The notes beneath the pieces were generated by a model, which saw nothing but the letters and a program-made list of their open reading frames with translations, was not told the DNA's origin and did no database searches. A stretch of 64,000 nucleotides of DNA from Sciurus carolinensis (taxonomy: Eukaryota; Chordata; Mammalia; Rodentia; Sciuridae): positions 16,406,178 through 16,470,177 of the forward strand of contig NC_062227.1 in NCBI RefSeq assembly GCF_902686445.1. Reading direction: 5' to 3'. Position numbers and translations under genes: made by a program. Shown in pieces: positions 47,520-59,492 of this stretch (the stretch's first letter is position 1; each line of letters opens with the position of its first letter).

Positions 47520-48535
47520 TTTGCTGATTTCTTTCTTTATTTTTCATCTCTTCCTCATGGAATATTTTGCTGAGAATGTTCTGTAATGCTGGCTTTCTTT
47601 TGTAAATTCTTTAGCTTTTGTTTATCATGGAAGGATTTTATTTCATTGTCTATTTGAAGGTAAGTTTAGCTGGGTATAAGATTCTTGGTTGGCATCCATT
47701 TTCCTTCGGGGCTTGAAAAAGTTGTTCCAGACCCTTCTAGCTTTTAGCGTCTGGATTGAAAAATCTGCTGATATCCGTATTAGTTTCCCTCTGAATGTAA
47801 TTTTGTTCTTTTCTCTCACAGTCTTTAAAATTCTGTCTTTATTTTGTATGTTAGGTATTTTCATAATGTGCCTTAGTCTGAGTCTGTTGTAATTTTGTGT
47901 ATTTGGAGTCCTATAAGCCTCTTGAACTTGATTTTCCATTTCATTCTTCAGATTTGGGAAATTTTCTGATATTATTTCCTTGAATAGATTGTCATTCCTT
48001 TGGTTTGTTTCTCTAAGCCTTCCTCAATTCCAATAATTCTCAAATTTGGCCTTTTCATGATATCCCATAGTTTTTGGAGATTCTGTTCATGATTTCTTAC
48101 CATCTTCTCTGTTTGGTCAACTTTGTTTTCAAGGTTAAATATTTTTCTTCAATATCTGAGGTTTTGTGTTCCAGGTGTTCTGTCCTATTGTTTATGCTTT
48201 CTACGGAGTTCTTAATTAGGTTTCCTTCCTTTCAAGGATTTCTGTTTAGTTTTTTTTAATATCTCTAACTCTTTTTGAAATGATCTTTTGCTTTCTGTAT
48301 GCTCTCTTTTAACTGTCAATTGGTGTGATCATTCAATGCCTGCATTTGCTCTTTTATCTCATCATTCAATGCCTGCATTTGCTCTTTCATCTCATCATTT
48401 GCTTCCCTGATCATTTTAATTATGTACATTCTGAACTGCCTTTCTTTCATTTCTCTGCCATGCTGTCATTTGAATTTGATTGTGGAACATCTAGATTTGC
48501 TTGGGGCATTTTCTTTCCCTTGTTTTCTTATATTG
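47520..48535 (-). pseudogene. L1-C ORF1, broken
   Basis: RNA-binding C-terminal part at 47939-47643 (MENQVQEAYRTPNTQNYNR). The coiled-coil part with two 11-residue repeats is near 48330-48400, and the N-terminal text is near 48530. No continuous frame remains. Confidence 0.85.
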
Positions 48536-49748
48536 TTCAGGTATCAGTGGACTGCTAAGATATTACAGATTTCCTGTATGTGACTTATAAGGTCCGCTGA
48601 AGATTGCTAGTATATCCCCTCTTATCCTTCAGTAACCTGAAGTCTTGGAGGAAGTTGATAATGCGGTGCTCCACAAGGAAGCTGCCTCTCTAGGGATGGT
48701 GACCCTCAGGGGGGGTATATTCCCTGGTAGTGCACAGAGGTGCCTCCACTTGTTGACCAATGGTCTTCCAAAGGGGAACTAGGCTGCAGGCCTGTTTGGG
48801 CCTGTGTCTCTGGTTTTACCATCCTGGTGGGAAAACCTCACCGGGCAGGGAAGACTCACCCAGTGGGGAGGTCTCGGTGGTCACTTCCCCTCCTGGAGGT
48901 TCCCCTCAATCTACAACTACTGCCTGGACTGGGCTGCCTTCCTCTGCAATGTTCACAGGGTCCTGGACCTACCTCCTGGGCCTGGGAGCCTCACCCGTTC
49001 ACAGACAAATCTCCTTAGGCTGCCTCTCCTCAGAGAATCTGCCCGCAGTCCTGGAACCTTCGCTCCACCCCTAAGTGTGTCTCTGTGTGGCTCTTCCACA
49101 TGAAGCCTCCTAGGTCCTGGGACCCTCCTCTGCACCTAATCGCCTGGCTATGCAGACCCTCCTCTGAGCAACCACCTTGAGCACCATACAGTTGCTCCGG
49201 TCCCTGTGACCCTGCCGCACTCCTCTCTTCCTTCGGGCAGCCACCCAGTGTTTCGGTGCGGTTGGTAAGAGTCCAAGCAACTCACTGTGCACCTCCTCTT
49301 CCCGCCAACCAACCGCACCCCTGGGCAGTCACTCCGAGTCCAAGCGACCCACCGCACTCCTCCTCCTCCTTCTCTGGGCAGGCCCCCGGTGCTCAGGAGC
49401 GGCTGGTCTGAGTCCAAAGAGCTCGCTGCGCAGCTACTCCTCTGGACAGATGCCCGGAACCCCAGTGGTTTGCTCCGAGTCCAAGCGCTGTGCTGAGCGG
49501 CCTCCTTTACAATGCTCCCAGTTGTCCAAGTTCCAGTGCTCCAGCAGGGGGAGAGGTGTCTCATTGGACAACTCTACTTCACAAAGTTCCCTGCTCTCTG
49601 GGACTACTGCCCCATCCGGGATTCCTCCCCAACGGGAGAGACTCACCCGGCAGCTTTGAGTTGGTCCCAAGTCTCTCAATATCTCCTCTTTTGAATCCTG
49701 AGTCCTGGAGCAACATGAAATGCAGCCGCCCTCTAGTCTGCCATCTTC
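48536..49748 (-). other. L1-C 5' UTR
   Basis: GC-rich, matching the L1-B 5' UTR from its start (48600 against 27190) with fewer and more diverged 138-bp type units (about 49200-49480). It ends with CTGCCATCTTC (49739-49748). Confidence 0.85.
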
Positions 49749-50191
49749 CCAAGTATCCTTTTAAAAACCCTAGGAGGTTAGAGACTATAGACCAGTGCCA
49801 CAGACACTGGCACACAGATGCTCCAAAAAGTGAAATTTGATGGATGAATCAAGTGTTTGGTGAATGCATGAATAGCACAGTTTAACAGGGCATAATACCA
49901 AATTTGAACATGCATCACACTGAAGAGAGGAATGGTACAAGGTTCAAAGCTGAATATTCAAATAGGAAAAAGTAGTGACATGTTTGGGGCACTAAAAGCA
50001 GATGTGCATTGGACACGAAAACCAACTTCTGTGAAGAGATACTAAAAAATTGTTCTTGTTAGTGGTCTCCCAAAAAATTCCAGGATATTTCTTCACCTTC
50101 AAAATTCTATACAAATACAGCAAGATGCACTTGCAAGATCATTTGTAAGCAATGATAATTACTGAAAATAATTCAACATGGAAAGGACACC

Positions 50192-53100
50192 AACACCTTT
50201 GAAAATTCTTGCTTTCCTGAGGCTTTCAAGGGACAGCTTATTACACATATGCTGATTTTGCTTTTCTGGCACCTGTCATATTAGCAAAGACGTTCTTTAC
50301 ACCACAGCACCTACACCCCAAGCAATTTAATTTAAACAAGTACAAATTTTGTAATGCAGCACTGAATGATGGGTCTCTAAATAAAGAGTGCACCAGAACA
50401 TCAGAAATTTATTCAAAAATGTCTTTGCTAAAATACAAAAATGAAGGCCCAATATGGGCAAAAGCTGATTTCAAAAAACAAATTTTAAAAAATAGCTAAA
50501 GACTGTCATAGGACTTACTGAGCAGGAAAGCAGATCCTAAAGCATTTCAAAATTTGAAATCCTTTTTTTTCTTGTACTGCTTATATCCACCACAAACATG
50601 CCACATACCTAATGTCCCTGATTTCATTCTTTCAATGTTAGTTCTTTCAAATTGGGATTCTTGTATTATTGCTTCTCTTACAAAGCACAATCCAGTAATT
50701 CCAAGAACCTGGTAAAGATGAGAATACCACATTTTTCACATAATTCTACAAAGCATCTTTTAAAAACATCCATCAAGTTAGCAAAATGTATAAAGATGCT
50801 CCATTAGTATTGAGAATAACCTGAAATGATACAGGGAAACCAGGTTTTAAATACATCCTGTGCCTCCTGAATGATATCAACAGAAGTTAAGTTGTGTTTT
50901 AGCCAAAATTCATACATTTCTTTAAAAAATAATATCTTCTCAATGCCAAGCATAACAGAATGAGAAAATGCAGGGCCAAGGGCAGCTCCCTTTTGTCTTT
51001 CCTCTTGGTTTTCCAGTGACATTCAGGTTGGCATGGAAAATGCCCATGTGTAGAAGTCCACTTCATTTGCAGATAACCTGGAGTGGTCCCAGAAGGCTAC
51101 TACTTCATAATGACTACTGCATTTGACATTTTGAATTCATGCCAGTAAACTCTGGTGAGCATTTCTTCCTTGAGAACTTGCTGATTAAATACCTGCATCA
51201 GCATATTCATGAGAATGATACAAGTTATTAGTTCCTGAGAATTGTCTCATCTCCAGAATACCTACTCTTAAGAAATCAGGTTACTGGGGAAGCATTGCTG
51301 ATAGACTCTGCACCTTCATGTTGAAAACTCTCATTGGAATAGTTTCCATATAAAACTAATGCTTTTCTAACCTTGTTGGATTAACTTGATTTAAAGGAGG
51401 AGAAAATGTTGAGGTATTGTAGGGTTGGTGGTATCTGAAGGGACTCTCTAAAGTAGGTAACTGGATCCTGTTCTGTTCTGAATCTGAAATGCTTTGCAGG
51501 AAAACAAGGCCAATTTCTAATGAATTTTAATTTCACTTTGAGAACAGTCCTGCAGGTAACTTTTGTTGCATGTCAAGACTCACAGTTCAGGGTGGTATTA
51601 TGAGACAAAGATTTATCCCTGTCTCTTGGAAAAAAGGTGCTAAACACTGAGCAGAAAATTATCCCAGTCAACCAAGGCGGCTGGGGTAGGAGGAAAGGCA
51701 GACACATGTGGGAGGAGGGTCAGCCAAATGCTCAAATTTTTAGCATAAAAGGAGATTTTTGGGATCATTCACAGCTGAATCCTACCCATTATAGTCACAT
51801 TCTCCACATTTGTTTCTGAATCTTCTTTTTCTTTCTGACCTTTTCCTTTGAAAGTTCCAACCAGCAGATATCTGGACAAAATGCACAGCCCTGTGGAAGT
51901 GCTGGATCTTGCCTATCACCTCAGGTATTTTGGAGGATGAGGAAGGTGGTTCTCCTGAGCAAAGCCAGTTTCCCTAAATTAGAGAATGCCTAAGTCACTT
52001 AGGAAGACCCTGTCTGTAAATATAAATAGGAAAAGGGAAGAGGTAATAGCTCTTGTGTTCTAAGATCCCATGAACAATATTTGGTGGCAGAAGAAAAATC
52101 CTCATCCAGTTTTCAAACTTCCTATAAACAAACTTGCCGCAATACCTTTCATGACTCTTTACAGTGATATTAGTTGCAGAAAGTCATATCCTTTAAACCA
52201 TCAGTCATTAACTTCCATTCAAAATCCTTCTATCTTGGTTTTTGTCTTTCTCAAAGAAAGCCTGAATTGGTACTTAGCGTTCTTTAGACCTGAGCACAAA
52301 AATGTGAGAGCTACAATATCAAAGTGGAAGGGGAAGGCATAAGGCATGTTGGGTTTGAAATGTATGAAGTTTCCAGGCTCAAGTAAGAGAATGCATATGT
52401 TTCTTTCATCAGGGGGTTTTTGGGCCTTGGGCAACATGGAATTTGATGACTGGCTTCCCTTATCCTGGCTATGCTGCAGAGAATGCTTGATGTCACAGAA
52501 ATGTGGCATGACAGCACAATTATGTTCACAGTTCGCATGGCAACCAGAGGCACATCTGATCCTGGCTGCTTCAGACCAAGATTCAAGAGAAGCACTGGTT
52601 CTGTTCTGATGGTAAGAATGGAAAATGAGGGAGGGAGTCCTAATGGTATGTTGTTTTCAAGAAATGCTATATAACATCTTTGCTAGGAGAAAAGGAGCCA
52701 GAATGTGTTGGGGACGTGGCCACATGGGCTTTGATCAATTCACTCCTTCTAGAACCAGGAATGCCACTGAAGCCTTATAGTCCCCAATATGTTCCAGGTC
52801 CACTAGGTGGCACAGCCATCATTTTTCTGCACCAAGCATCATGGCTACCAGGGCCTTCCATATTCTCCTGCAGGCAATTACAACCAACAGGTCTAGTGGA
52901 CCATGGAGGGATGGAGGGGTGTGGGAGTGCACGGGGGTCATTCAGTTTAGGACTGAACACAAATGGTAATTTCCTCTGAACCTGTTTCTCCGGACATTGG
53001 CTCACCCCAGATTTCAACATGTCAGGAAAATTGGCTAGGGCCCTAGCAGCCACACGGAATGGTGGCTGTTGACAACTCAGGGCAGGGGAGCATGTAGCTC

Positions 53101-53978
53101 ATCTCCCTGTGTTAGATGATGATTGAACTGGGAAACATCACGCCAACTCTGATGGAATGTCCCTCCTTCCTAGAATGCTCAAAAAGGAGACAGCTGGAAT
53201 CTGTGAAGTTTGACTTCTAAGTGGAGGTGTGTGGCTGTTGTGATTCCTAATGAGGAAAGGATGGAATGAATCACTCAACATGTGGGAAGGAGGCCAAGGA
53301 AGGGGTAGCAAGTGAGGAGAGATATTCTGTGCTTACTCCACCTGCCAGGCCCCAGCACCTTTGCTTTTGCTTACAACATGGCTGCACTCATAAATTCCCT
53401 TGATATGATTTTATAAGGGCCCTTTCAACTCAACCTTTTGATGCAGAAATATCTGGCCAATCTGTCTTCATGTAAGGATTCATTTTCTGACCTTACTACT
53501 GCCTGTCTGTCACAATGCCCTTTGGGACAATGTTAGGGTCCTTTTGCCAACCACTGAAGAATGCAGACTACAGGCCAGTGTCACAGAAACTGTCACACAG
53601 ATCCTCCAAAAAGTGAAAATGATGGATAAAACTAGTGCCTGATGATGGCATGATGAGCACTGTTTAACAGGGCATAATACCAAATTTGAACAAGCATGAC
53701 ACTGAGAGAGAGAAATGATACAAAGATTGAAAGCTGAATATTCAAAGAAGGAAGAGTAAGGACATTTTGGGGACACTAATATCAGAAGAGTGTTGGAGAA
53801 GAAAACCAACTTCTGTGAAGAGACACTAAAAAAGTTGTCCTTTTTAATGTTCTCCCCAAAAACTTCCAGGATATTTCTTCACCTTTAAAATTCTATACAA
53901 ATACAGAAAGTTGTAATTGTGAGATCATTCTCTAAGCATTGGTAATTACTGATAATAATTTAACTTGCAAATGATACC
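50192..53978 (+). repeat. Macrosatellite copy 4 (uninterrupted, 3.8 kb)
   Basis: About 3787 bp, collinear with copy 2 throughout, with many small indels. The X-box core is at 52531-52544 and a GTAAG at 52612. The TATA-like GCATAAAAGGAG lies near 51743. Confidence 0.92.
52515..52616 (+). promoter_or_regulatory. X-box/donor core, copy 4
   Basis: CRE lost (TATGTTCAC), X-box GTTCGCATGGCAAC (52531-52544), and GATGGTAAGA with GTAAG at 52612-52616, 68 bases on. Confidence 0.6.
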
Positions 53979-56900
53979 AAAGCCTTTCAAATTCTTGACT
54001 CTTTCCTGTTGCTTCTAAAGGACAGCTGATTACACATATGTTGAATTTGATTTTCTGACACCTATCCTATTAGCAAAGGCATTCCTTGCACCACAGCACC
54101 TATATTCAAACGCCCCAGTTTAAACAATTATAAATTTTGAGATGCAGCACTGAATGATAACTCTCAAAATGAAGAGTGCAACACACCATCAGAAATTTAA
54201 AAAAAACATTTCTGTTAAAATACAAAATGAAGACTCAATATGGGCAAAAAACAGAAAATTTTAAGGAATAACTAAAGATGTGATGGGACACACTGAGCTG
54301 GAAAAGCAGATCCTAAAGCATTTCCAAAATTCTAAGTCCTTTTTCCTTGTAATTGCTTATATCCACCAAAATCATGCCACAAAACTAATGTCCCTGATTT
54401 TATTCTTTCAATGTGAGTTCTTTCAAATAGGGGTTCTTGTGTCATTGCTTATCCTACTAAGCACAATACAATAATTTCCAGTTTAAAGATGAAAACACCG
54501 CATCCATCATCCAATTCTACACAACATCTCTTAAGAACATCCATCAAAGTTAGCAAAATGTATAAAAATGCTTCATTAGTATTGAGCCTAGACCTTCAAT
54601 GATACAGGGAAACCAGGTTTTAAATAACCATCTGAATGATATCAGCCAAAATTAAGATGTGTTTCAGCCACAATTCATACATTTCTTTCAAAAACAATAC
54701 CTTCCCAATGCCAAACAGAAGAGATTGAGAAAATGCAGGGCCAAGGGCAGCTCCCTTTTGTCTTCACCTCTCAGTTTTTCAGTTGACATTAAGGTTGACA
54801 TGGAAAACACCCAGGTGTAGAACAGCCTTGGAGTTTGCAGACAGCCTGGGAGTGTGCCCAGAAGGCTACTACCTTGTAAAGACTACTGCAGTTGACATTT
54901 GAATTCTAAGCCATTATACCCTGGTGAGCATTTTCTTCTTCAGGAACTTGCTTATTAAATACCCACATCAATGTATTCATGAGAATGATATAATCTGTCA
55001 ATTCCTGAGAATTATCTCATCTCCAGGAATACTTACTTTTAAGAAATCCAGTCCACTCTGGAAGCACTGTTGCCTGATACCCACTTAATGCTGAAAACTC
55101 TCACTGGAATGAGTTTCCACATAAAACTGGTGGTTTTTCAACCATGTTGTATTCACTTGATTTAACAGAACAGGAAATGCTGAGACATTTGTGGCTTGGT
55201 GATATCTGAAGTGGCTCTCAAATTAGGTGACTGGATTCTATTCTGGTTTGAATGTGTGAAATGCTTTGCAGGGAAATTTAGAAGGGGATTTATTTGGGAC
55301 TTTGAAAACTACCACGGAGCTTACTTTCTAGGAGAAGAAATAATTCCAGAAAACACTCCCAATGAGTATGACTAAGAATGCAATAAAACTGAATTGTAAC
55401 TTACTGCAGATTCTGCAAAAATGAAATAACTTTTTCCTTGATAGTTGACCAAAAGAGCCACTCTATTCACTGAACAGCAAGTGTCCCAGTCATTATGATT
55501 GAACAATGGCACAACAACCAGACACTTGTTTGTTTCCAGCTCAAAATTGTTTTTTCTGTTTTAGGCAAATCATCTGTCAGAAATATCAACTTGATATGAT
55601 CCTCACATGAGGAGAATATTGGTAATTGCCTTGATAAATTCTGTGTTTTGAATTATATTTTCCAATCTTCGTACATATGTCACTGTTATGAATTGGACAT
55701 GATTCATTCCCCCACAGAACTCCTGTGTTAGTAAAGGAAGTAATGTTCAGAGGTGACATGATAGAACTGTGAGAGCTACTCATTCCATTCTAGTATGAAT
55801 GGACTGATTGGGTATTAACTAGAGGTAGGCAGGGTCTGACAGTACCATCAGGTGTGCTAAGTGGTGCTGTTATTGTTTGGCCATACCAGACATCATGGTT
55901 GCTTGGCCACCCCAATATTGCTTAGGTAATTAGTCTACACCAAGAGTAGTGAAGAAGGGAAGGATGGGGTTGTGGGGTAGGGGACATATGTGTCACAAAA
56001 CTTAGCACCAGTAACAAGCAGCATTGCCCTCAGAACTGCTCCTCTAGGTCTCAACTCACCCGCAATTTTGCTGAGTCAGGAAACTGGCCTATGGCCCTAT
56101 CAGCTTCAGTGACTGATGGCTGTTGACAGCTCAGGGCAGGGGAGCCAGAAGTGCAGCCCAGTGGGTTAGGTGATGATTTAATTGGGAAACATCAAGACAA
56201 CATTGGTAGGATGGTGCTGTTTTCCTAGAAAGCCCAAATATGAGACAGCTGGTGGTGGGGGTGGGTGGTTGCTCTGATCCATAAAGGAGAGAATGGAGTC
56301 AATCTCTCAAGCATGAGTGATGGAGGCCTGGATGGAGCTAGCAAGTGAGAAGAGATGTTCTGTGCTCACACCATATGCTAGGCCCCACCTTCTTTGCTGT
56401 TGCCTTACAACGAGGCTGCACTCAGAAATTCTCTTGGTATGAATTTCCAAGTGGCACTTAAAATTACCTTTAAATGCAGAAGTATCTGGCCAATATTTCT
56501 CACATAAGGGTTTATTTACTTGACCTGAATACTGCCTGTCTGGCACAAGACCTGTGGGGACAATGCCAAGGATCCTTTTACCAGTCCCTGGAGGATGCAG
56601 ACTGCAGGTCAGTGTCACAGATACTTGCACAATGATGTGCAAAAAAAGTGAAACTCATTGATGAAACAAGTGCCTTATGATGGCATGGAGAGTATAGTTT
56701 ATCAGAGTATAATACCAAATTTCAACATGTATTACACTGAAAGAGAGATAGGGTACAATGTTTCAAAGTTGAGTATTAAAAAAGGAAACAGGAAAGGGCA
56801 TTTTGGGTTAAAAGCAGAAGGGTTTGGAGATAAAAAAATTAAGGGTTGAGATACCTTAAAAAAAAATGACATTCTAAATGGCCTTCCAAAAAATTCCAGG

Positions 56901-57008
56901 ACATTTCTTCAGTTTCAAAATACTATACAAATACAGCAAGAAGGAATTGCAAGATTATTCTGTGAGCAATGATAATTACTGACAAGAATTCAACTTGCAA
57001 AGGACATC
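53979..57008 (+). repeat. Macrosatellite copy 5 (core replaced)
   Basis: About 3.0 kb. Matches the unit up to ATGCTTTGCAGGG (55261-55273) and again from about 55836. Between these, some 560 bp of unrelated sequence replace about 1.3 kb of the unit, including the TATA-like, CRE and X-box parts. Confidence 0.88.
55275..55835. other. Foreign segment inside macrosatellite copy 5
   Basis: Not part of the unit. The right half (about 55690-55835), with GAACTCCTGTGTTAGTAAAG and GTTCAGAGGTGACATGATAG, resembles an interspersed repeat I cannot name with certainty. The left half shows nothing recognisable. There is no long frame and no clear target duplication. Confidence 0.55.
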
Positions 57009-58009
57009 AGTGCGCTTGCAAATTCCTGGCCCTATGCTGTTACTTGCAAGGGACACCTGATACATATATGCTGATTTTGCTTTTCTGGCACCTGACCTAT
57101 GAGGAATGGCATCCTTAAGCCACATCACTGCACTGAGCATTTAATTAAACAAGTACAAATTCGAAAAGGCATCACTGAATGATGACCTTCAAAATAAGGA
57201 TGGAACACAGCATCAGAATTGAACAAAGTATTTGTGTGAAGGTACAAAAATGAAGGCCTAATATAGGTGAAATCTGAATTTCAAAACAGAAATTGTTAAA
57301 GAATAGTCGAGATGTGATAGGTTATTTTGAGGAGGAAAAGTTTATCCTAGAGCATTTCTAAAATTCAAAATCCTTTTATTTCTTGTAATTGCTTATATCC
57401 ACCACAAACATGCTGCATGACTAATTTATTTGATTTCATAGTTTCAATGTGATCCTATTAAAAAGGGGTTCTTGGGTCATTCCCTTACCCTACAAACACA
57501 ATAAAATAATTCCAAGAATCATGGTAAAGATAGGAACACCACATCATTCACCCAATTTTACACAGATCTCTTAAGATCATCTATCAAACATAGTAAAATA
57601 TTTAAACTATTTCCTTATTATTGAGACTAGGTCTCCAATGATACAGAGAAACCAGGTTTTAAACACACCCTTGTCCTCCTGAATGATATCAGCAGAAGTA
57701 AGATATGTATTCAGTCACAATTAATTAATTTATTAAAACAATAACATCTTCTGAATGCCAAGCACATCAGAAGGAGAAAACACAGGGCAAAGGGCACTCT
57801 CTTTTGTCTTCACCTCCCAGTTTTCCTGTTGACATTGAGGTTTACTTGGAAAATGCCCAGATGTAGAGGTCCACTTCATTTGCAGAGATCCCGGGAATAG
57901 GCCCAGAAGACTCCTATTTCACAAAACAACTGCAGTTGACATTTTGAATTTCATGCCATTAAACCCCGGTGAGCATTTTCTTCTTCAAGAACTTGCTAAT
58001 TAAATGCCA

Positions 58010-58400
58010 GTGATTGAGCCAATGTTCGGGGCATAGATATTTATGATTGTTATGTTGCTGATTTATGCTTCCCTTAAGCAGCATGTAATGTCCTTCTTAT
58101 CCCTTCTGACTAGTTTGGTTTGAAGTCCACATTATCTGAAATGAGGATGGATACTCCAGCTTTTTGCTGTGTCCGTGTGCATGGTATGTTTTTCCCCATC
58201 CTTCCACCTTTAGTCTATGGGTGTCTCTTCCTATGAGATGAGTCTCTTGCAGGCAGCATATTGTTGGATTTTCTTTTTAATCCACTGTGATAGTCTATAT
58301 CTTTTGATTGATGAGTTCAGGTCATTAACATTCAGGGTTATTATTGTGATATGATTTGTATTCCCAGTCAATTGACTCATATTTGTTTTTGACATGATTT
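58010..58400 (-). pseudogene. L1-E ORF2 start fragment
   Basis: First about 130 codons of ORF2 (endonuclease N-terminus), matching L1-D 42630-43017 with several one-base losses. The rest was removed at the 58010 breakpoint. Confidence 0.8.
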
Positions 58401-58424
58401 GGTTTCTCCTTTATTTGGCTATTC

Positions 58425-59492
58425 CTTTAGGCTAGCGCCTCCTGTTGCTGATTTGCATCATTGTTTTTCATCTCTTCCTCATGGAATATTTTGCTGAGAA
58501 TGTTGTGTAATGCTGGCTTTCTTTTTGTAAATTCCTTTAGCTTTTGTTTATCATGGAAGGATCTTATTTCATCGTCAAATTGAAGGTAAGTTTTGCTGGG
58601 TATAAGATTCTTGGTTGGCATCCGTTTTCTTTCAGGGCTTGGTATATGTCGTTCCAGGCCCTTCTAGCTTTTAGGGTCTGGATTGAAAAATCTGCTGATA
58701 TTCTTATTGGTTTCCCTCTGAATGTAATTTGATTCTTTTCTCTCGTGGCCTTTAAAATTCTGTCTTTATTTTGTATGTTAGGTATTTTCATAATAATGTG
58801 CCTTGGTGTGGGTCTGTTGTAATTTTGTATGTTTGGAGTTCTATAAGCCTCTTGTACTTGGTTTTCCATTTCATTCTTCAGATTTGGGAAGTTTTGATAT
58901 TATTCATTGAATAGATTGTTCATTCCTTTGGTTTGTTTCTCTAAGCCTTCCTCAATCCCAATAATTCTTAAATTTGGCCTTTTCATAATATCCCATAATT
59001 CTTGTAGATTCTGTTCATGATTTCTTACCATCTTCTCTGTTTGGCCAACTTTGCTTTCAAGATTAAATAATTTGTGTTCAATGTCTGAGGTTCTGTCTTC
59101 CAGGTGTTCTATCCTATTGGTTATGCTTTCTATGGAGTTTTTAACTTGGTTTATTGTTTCCTTCATTTCAAGGATTTCAGTTTGGTTTTTTTTCAGTATC
59201 TCTAACTATTGAAATGATCTCTTGCTTCCCGTATTTGATCTTTTAACTGTTGATTGGTGTGATCATTTAATGCCTGCATTTGCTCTTTCATCTCCTCCTT
59301 CAATGCCTGCATTGCTCTTTCATCTCCTCCTTCAATGCCTGCATTTGCTCTTTCATCTCCTCATTTGATGATCATTTTAATTATGTACATTCTGAACTCC
59401 CTTTCTGACATTTCTTCTGCTGTGCTGTCATTGGGTTTTATTGATGTAGTATCTAGGTTTGTTTGGGACATTTTCTTCCCTTGTTTTCTCAT
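58425..59492 (-). pseudogene. L1-E ORF1, broken
   Basis: Three main frames: 59166-58900 (MKETINQVKNSIESITNRIE), 58869-58564 (MENQVQEAYRTPNIQNYNRP) and 58621-58427. The coiled coil near 59265-59360 holds three copies of the 33-base repeat, with a one-base loss in the middle copy and a gap near 59210. The start is at 59492. Confidence 0.88.

Larger units (their letters stand above)
37072..49748 (-). mobile_element. L1-C: full-length L1 interrupted by L1-D
   Basis: L1-C text is 37072-38950 and 45248-49748, about 6.4 kb in total. Its 14-bp target duplications CCAAGTATCCTTTT are at 37058-37071 and 49749-49762. Same subfamily as L1-B: the 5' UTR (48600-49748) has the same GC-rich text, and the 3' UTR has the same G-rich tract. 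All frames are broken. Confidence 0.94.
33703..50191 (+). repeat. Macrosatellite copy 3 (contains L1-C with nested L1-D)
   Basis: Host parts are 33703-37071 and 49763-50191, about 3.8 kb after removing L1-C/L1-D and one target duplication. All landmarks are present, including the X-box core at 36064-36077 and a GTAAG at 36146. Host text resumes exactly after the duplicated CCAAGTATCCTTTT. Confidence 0.92.
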
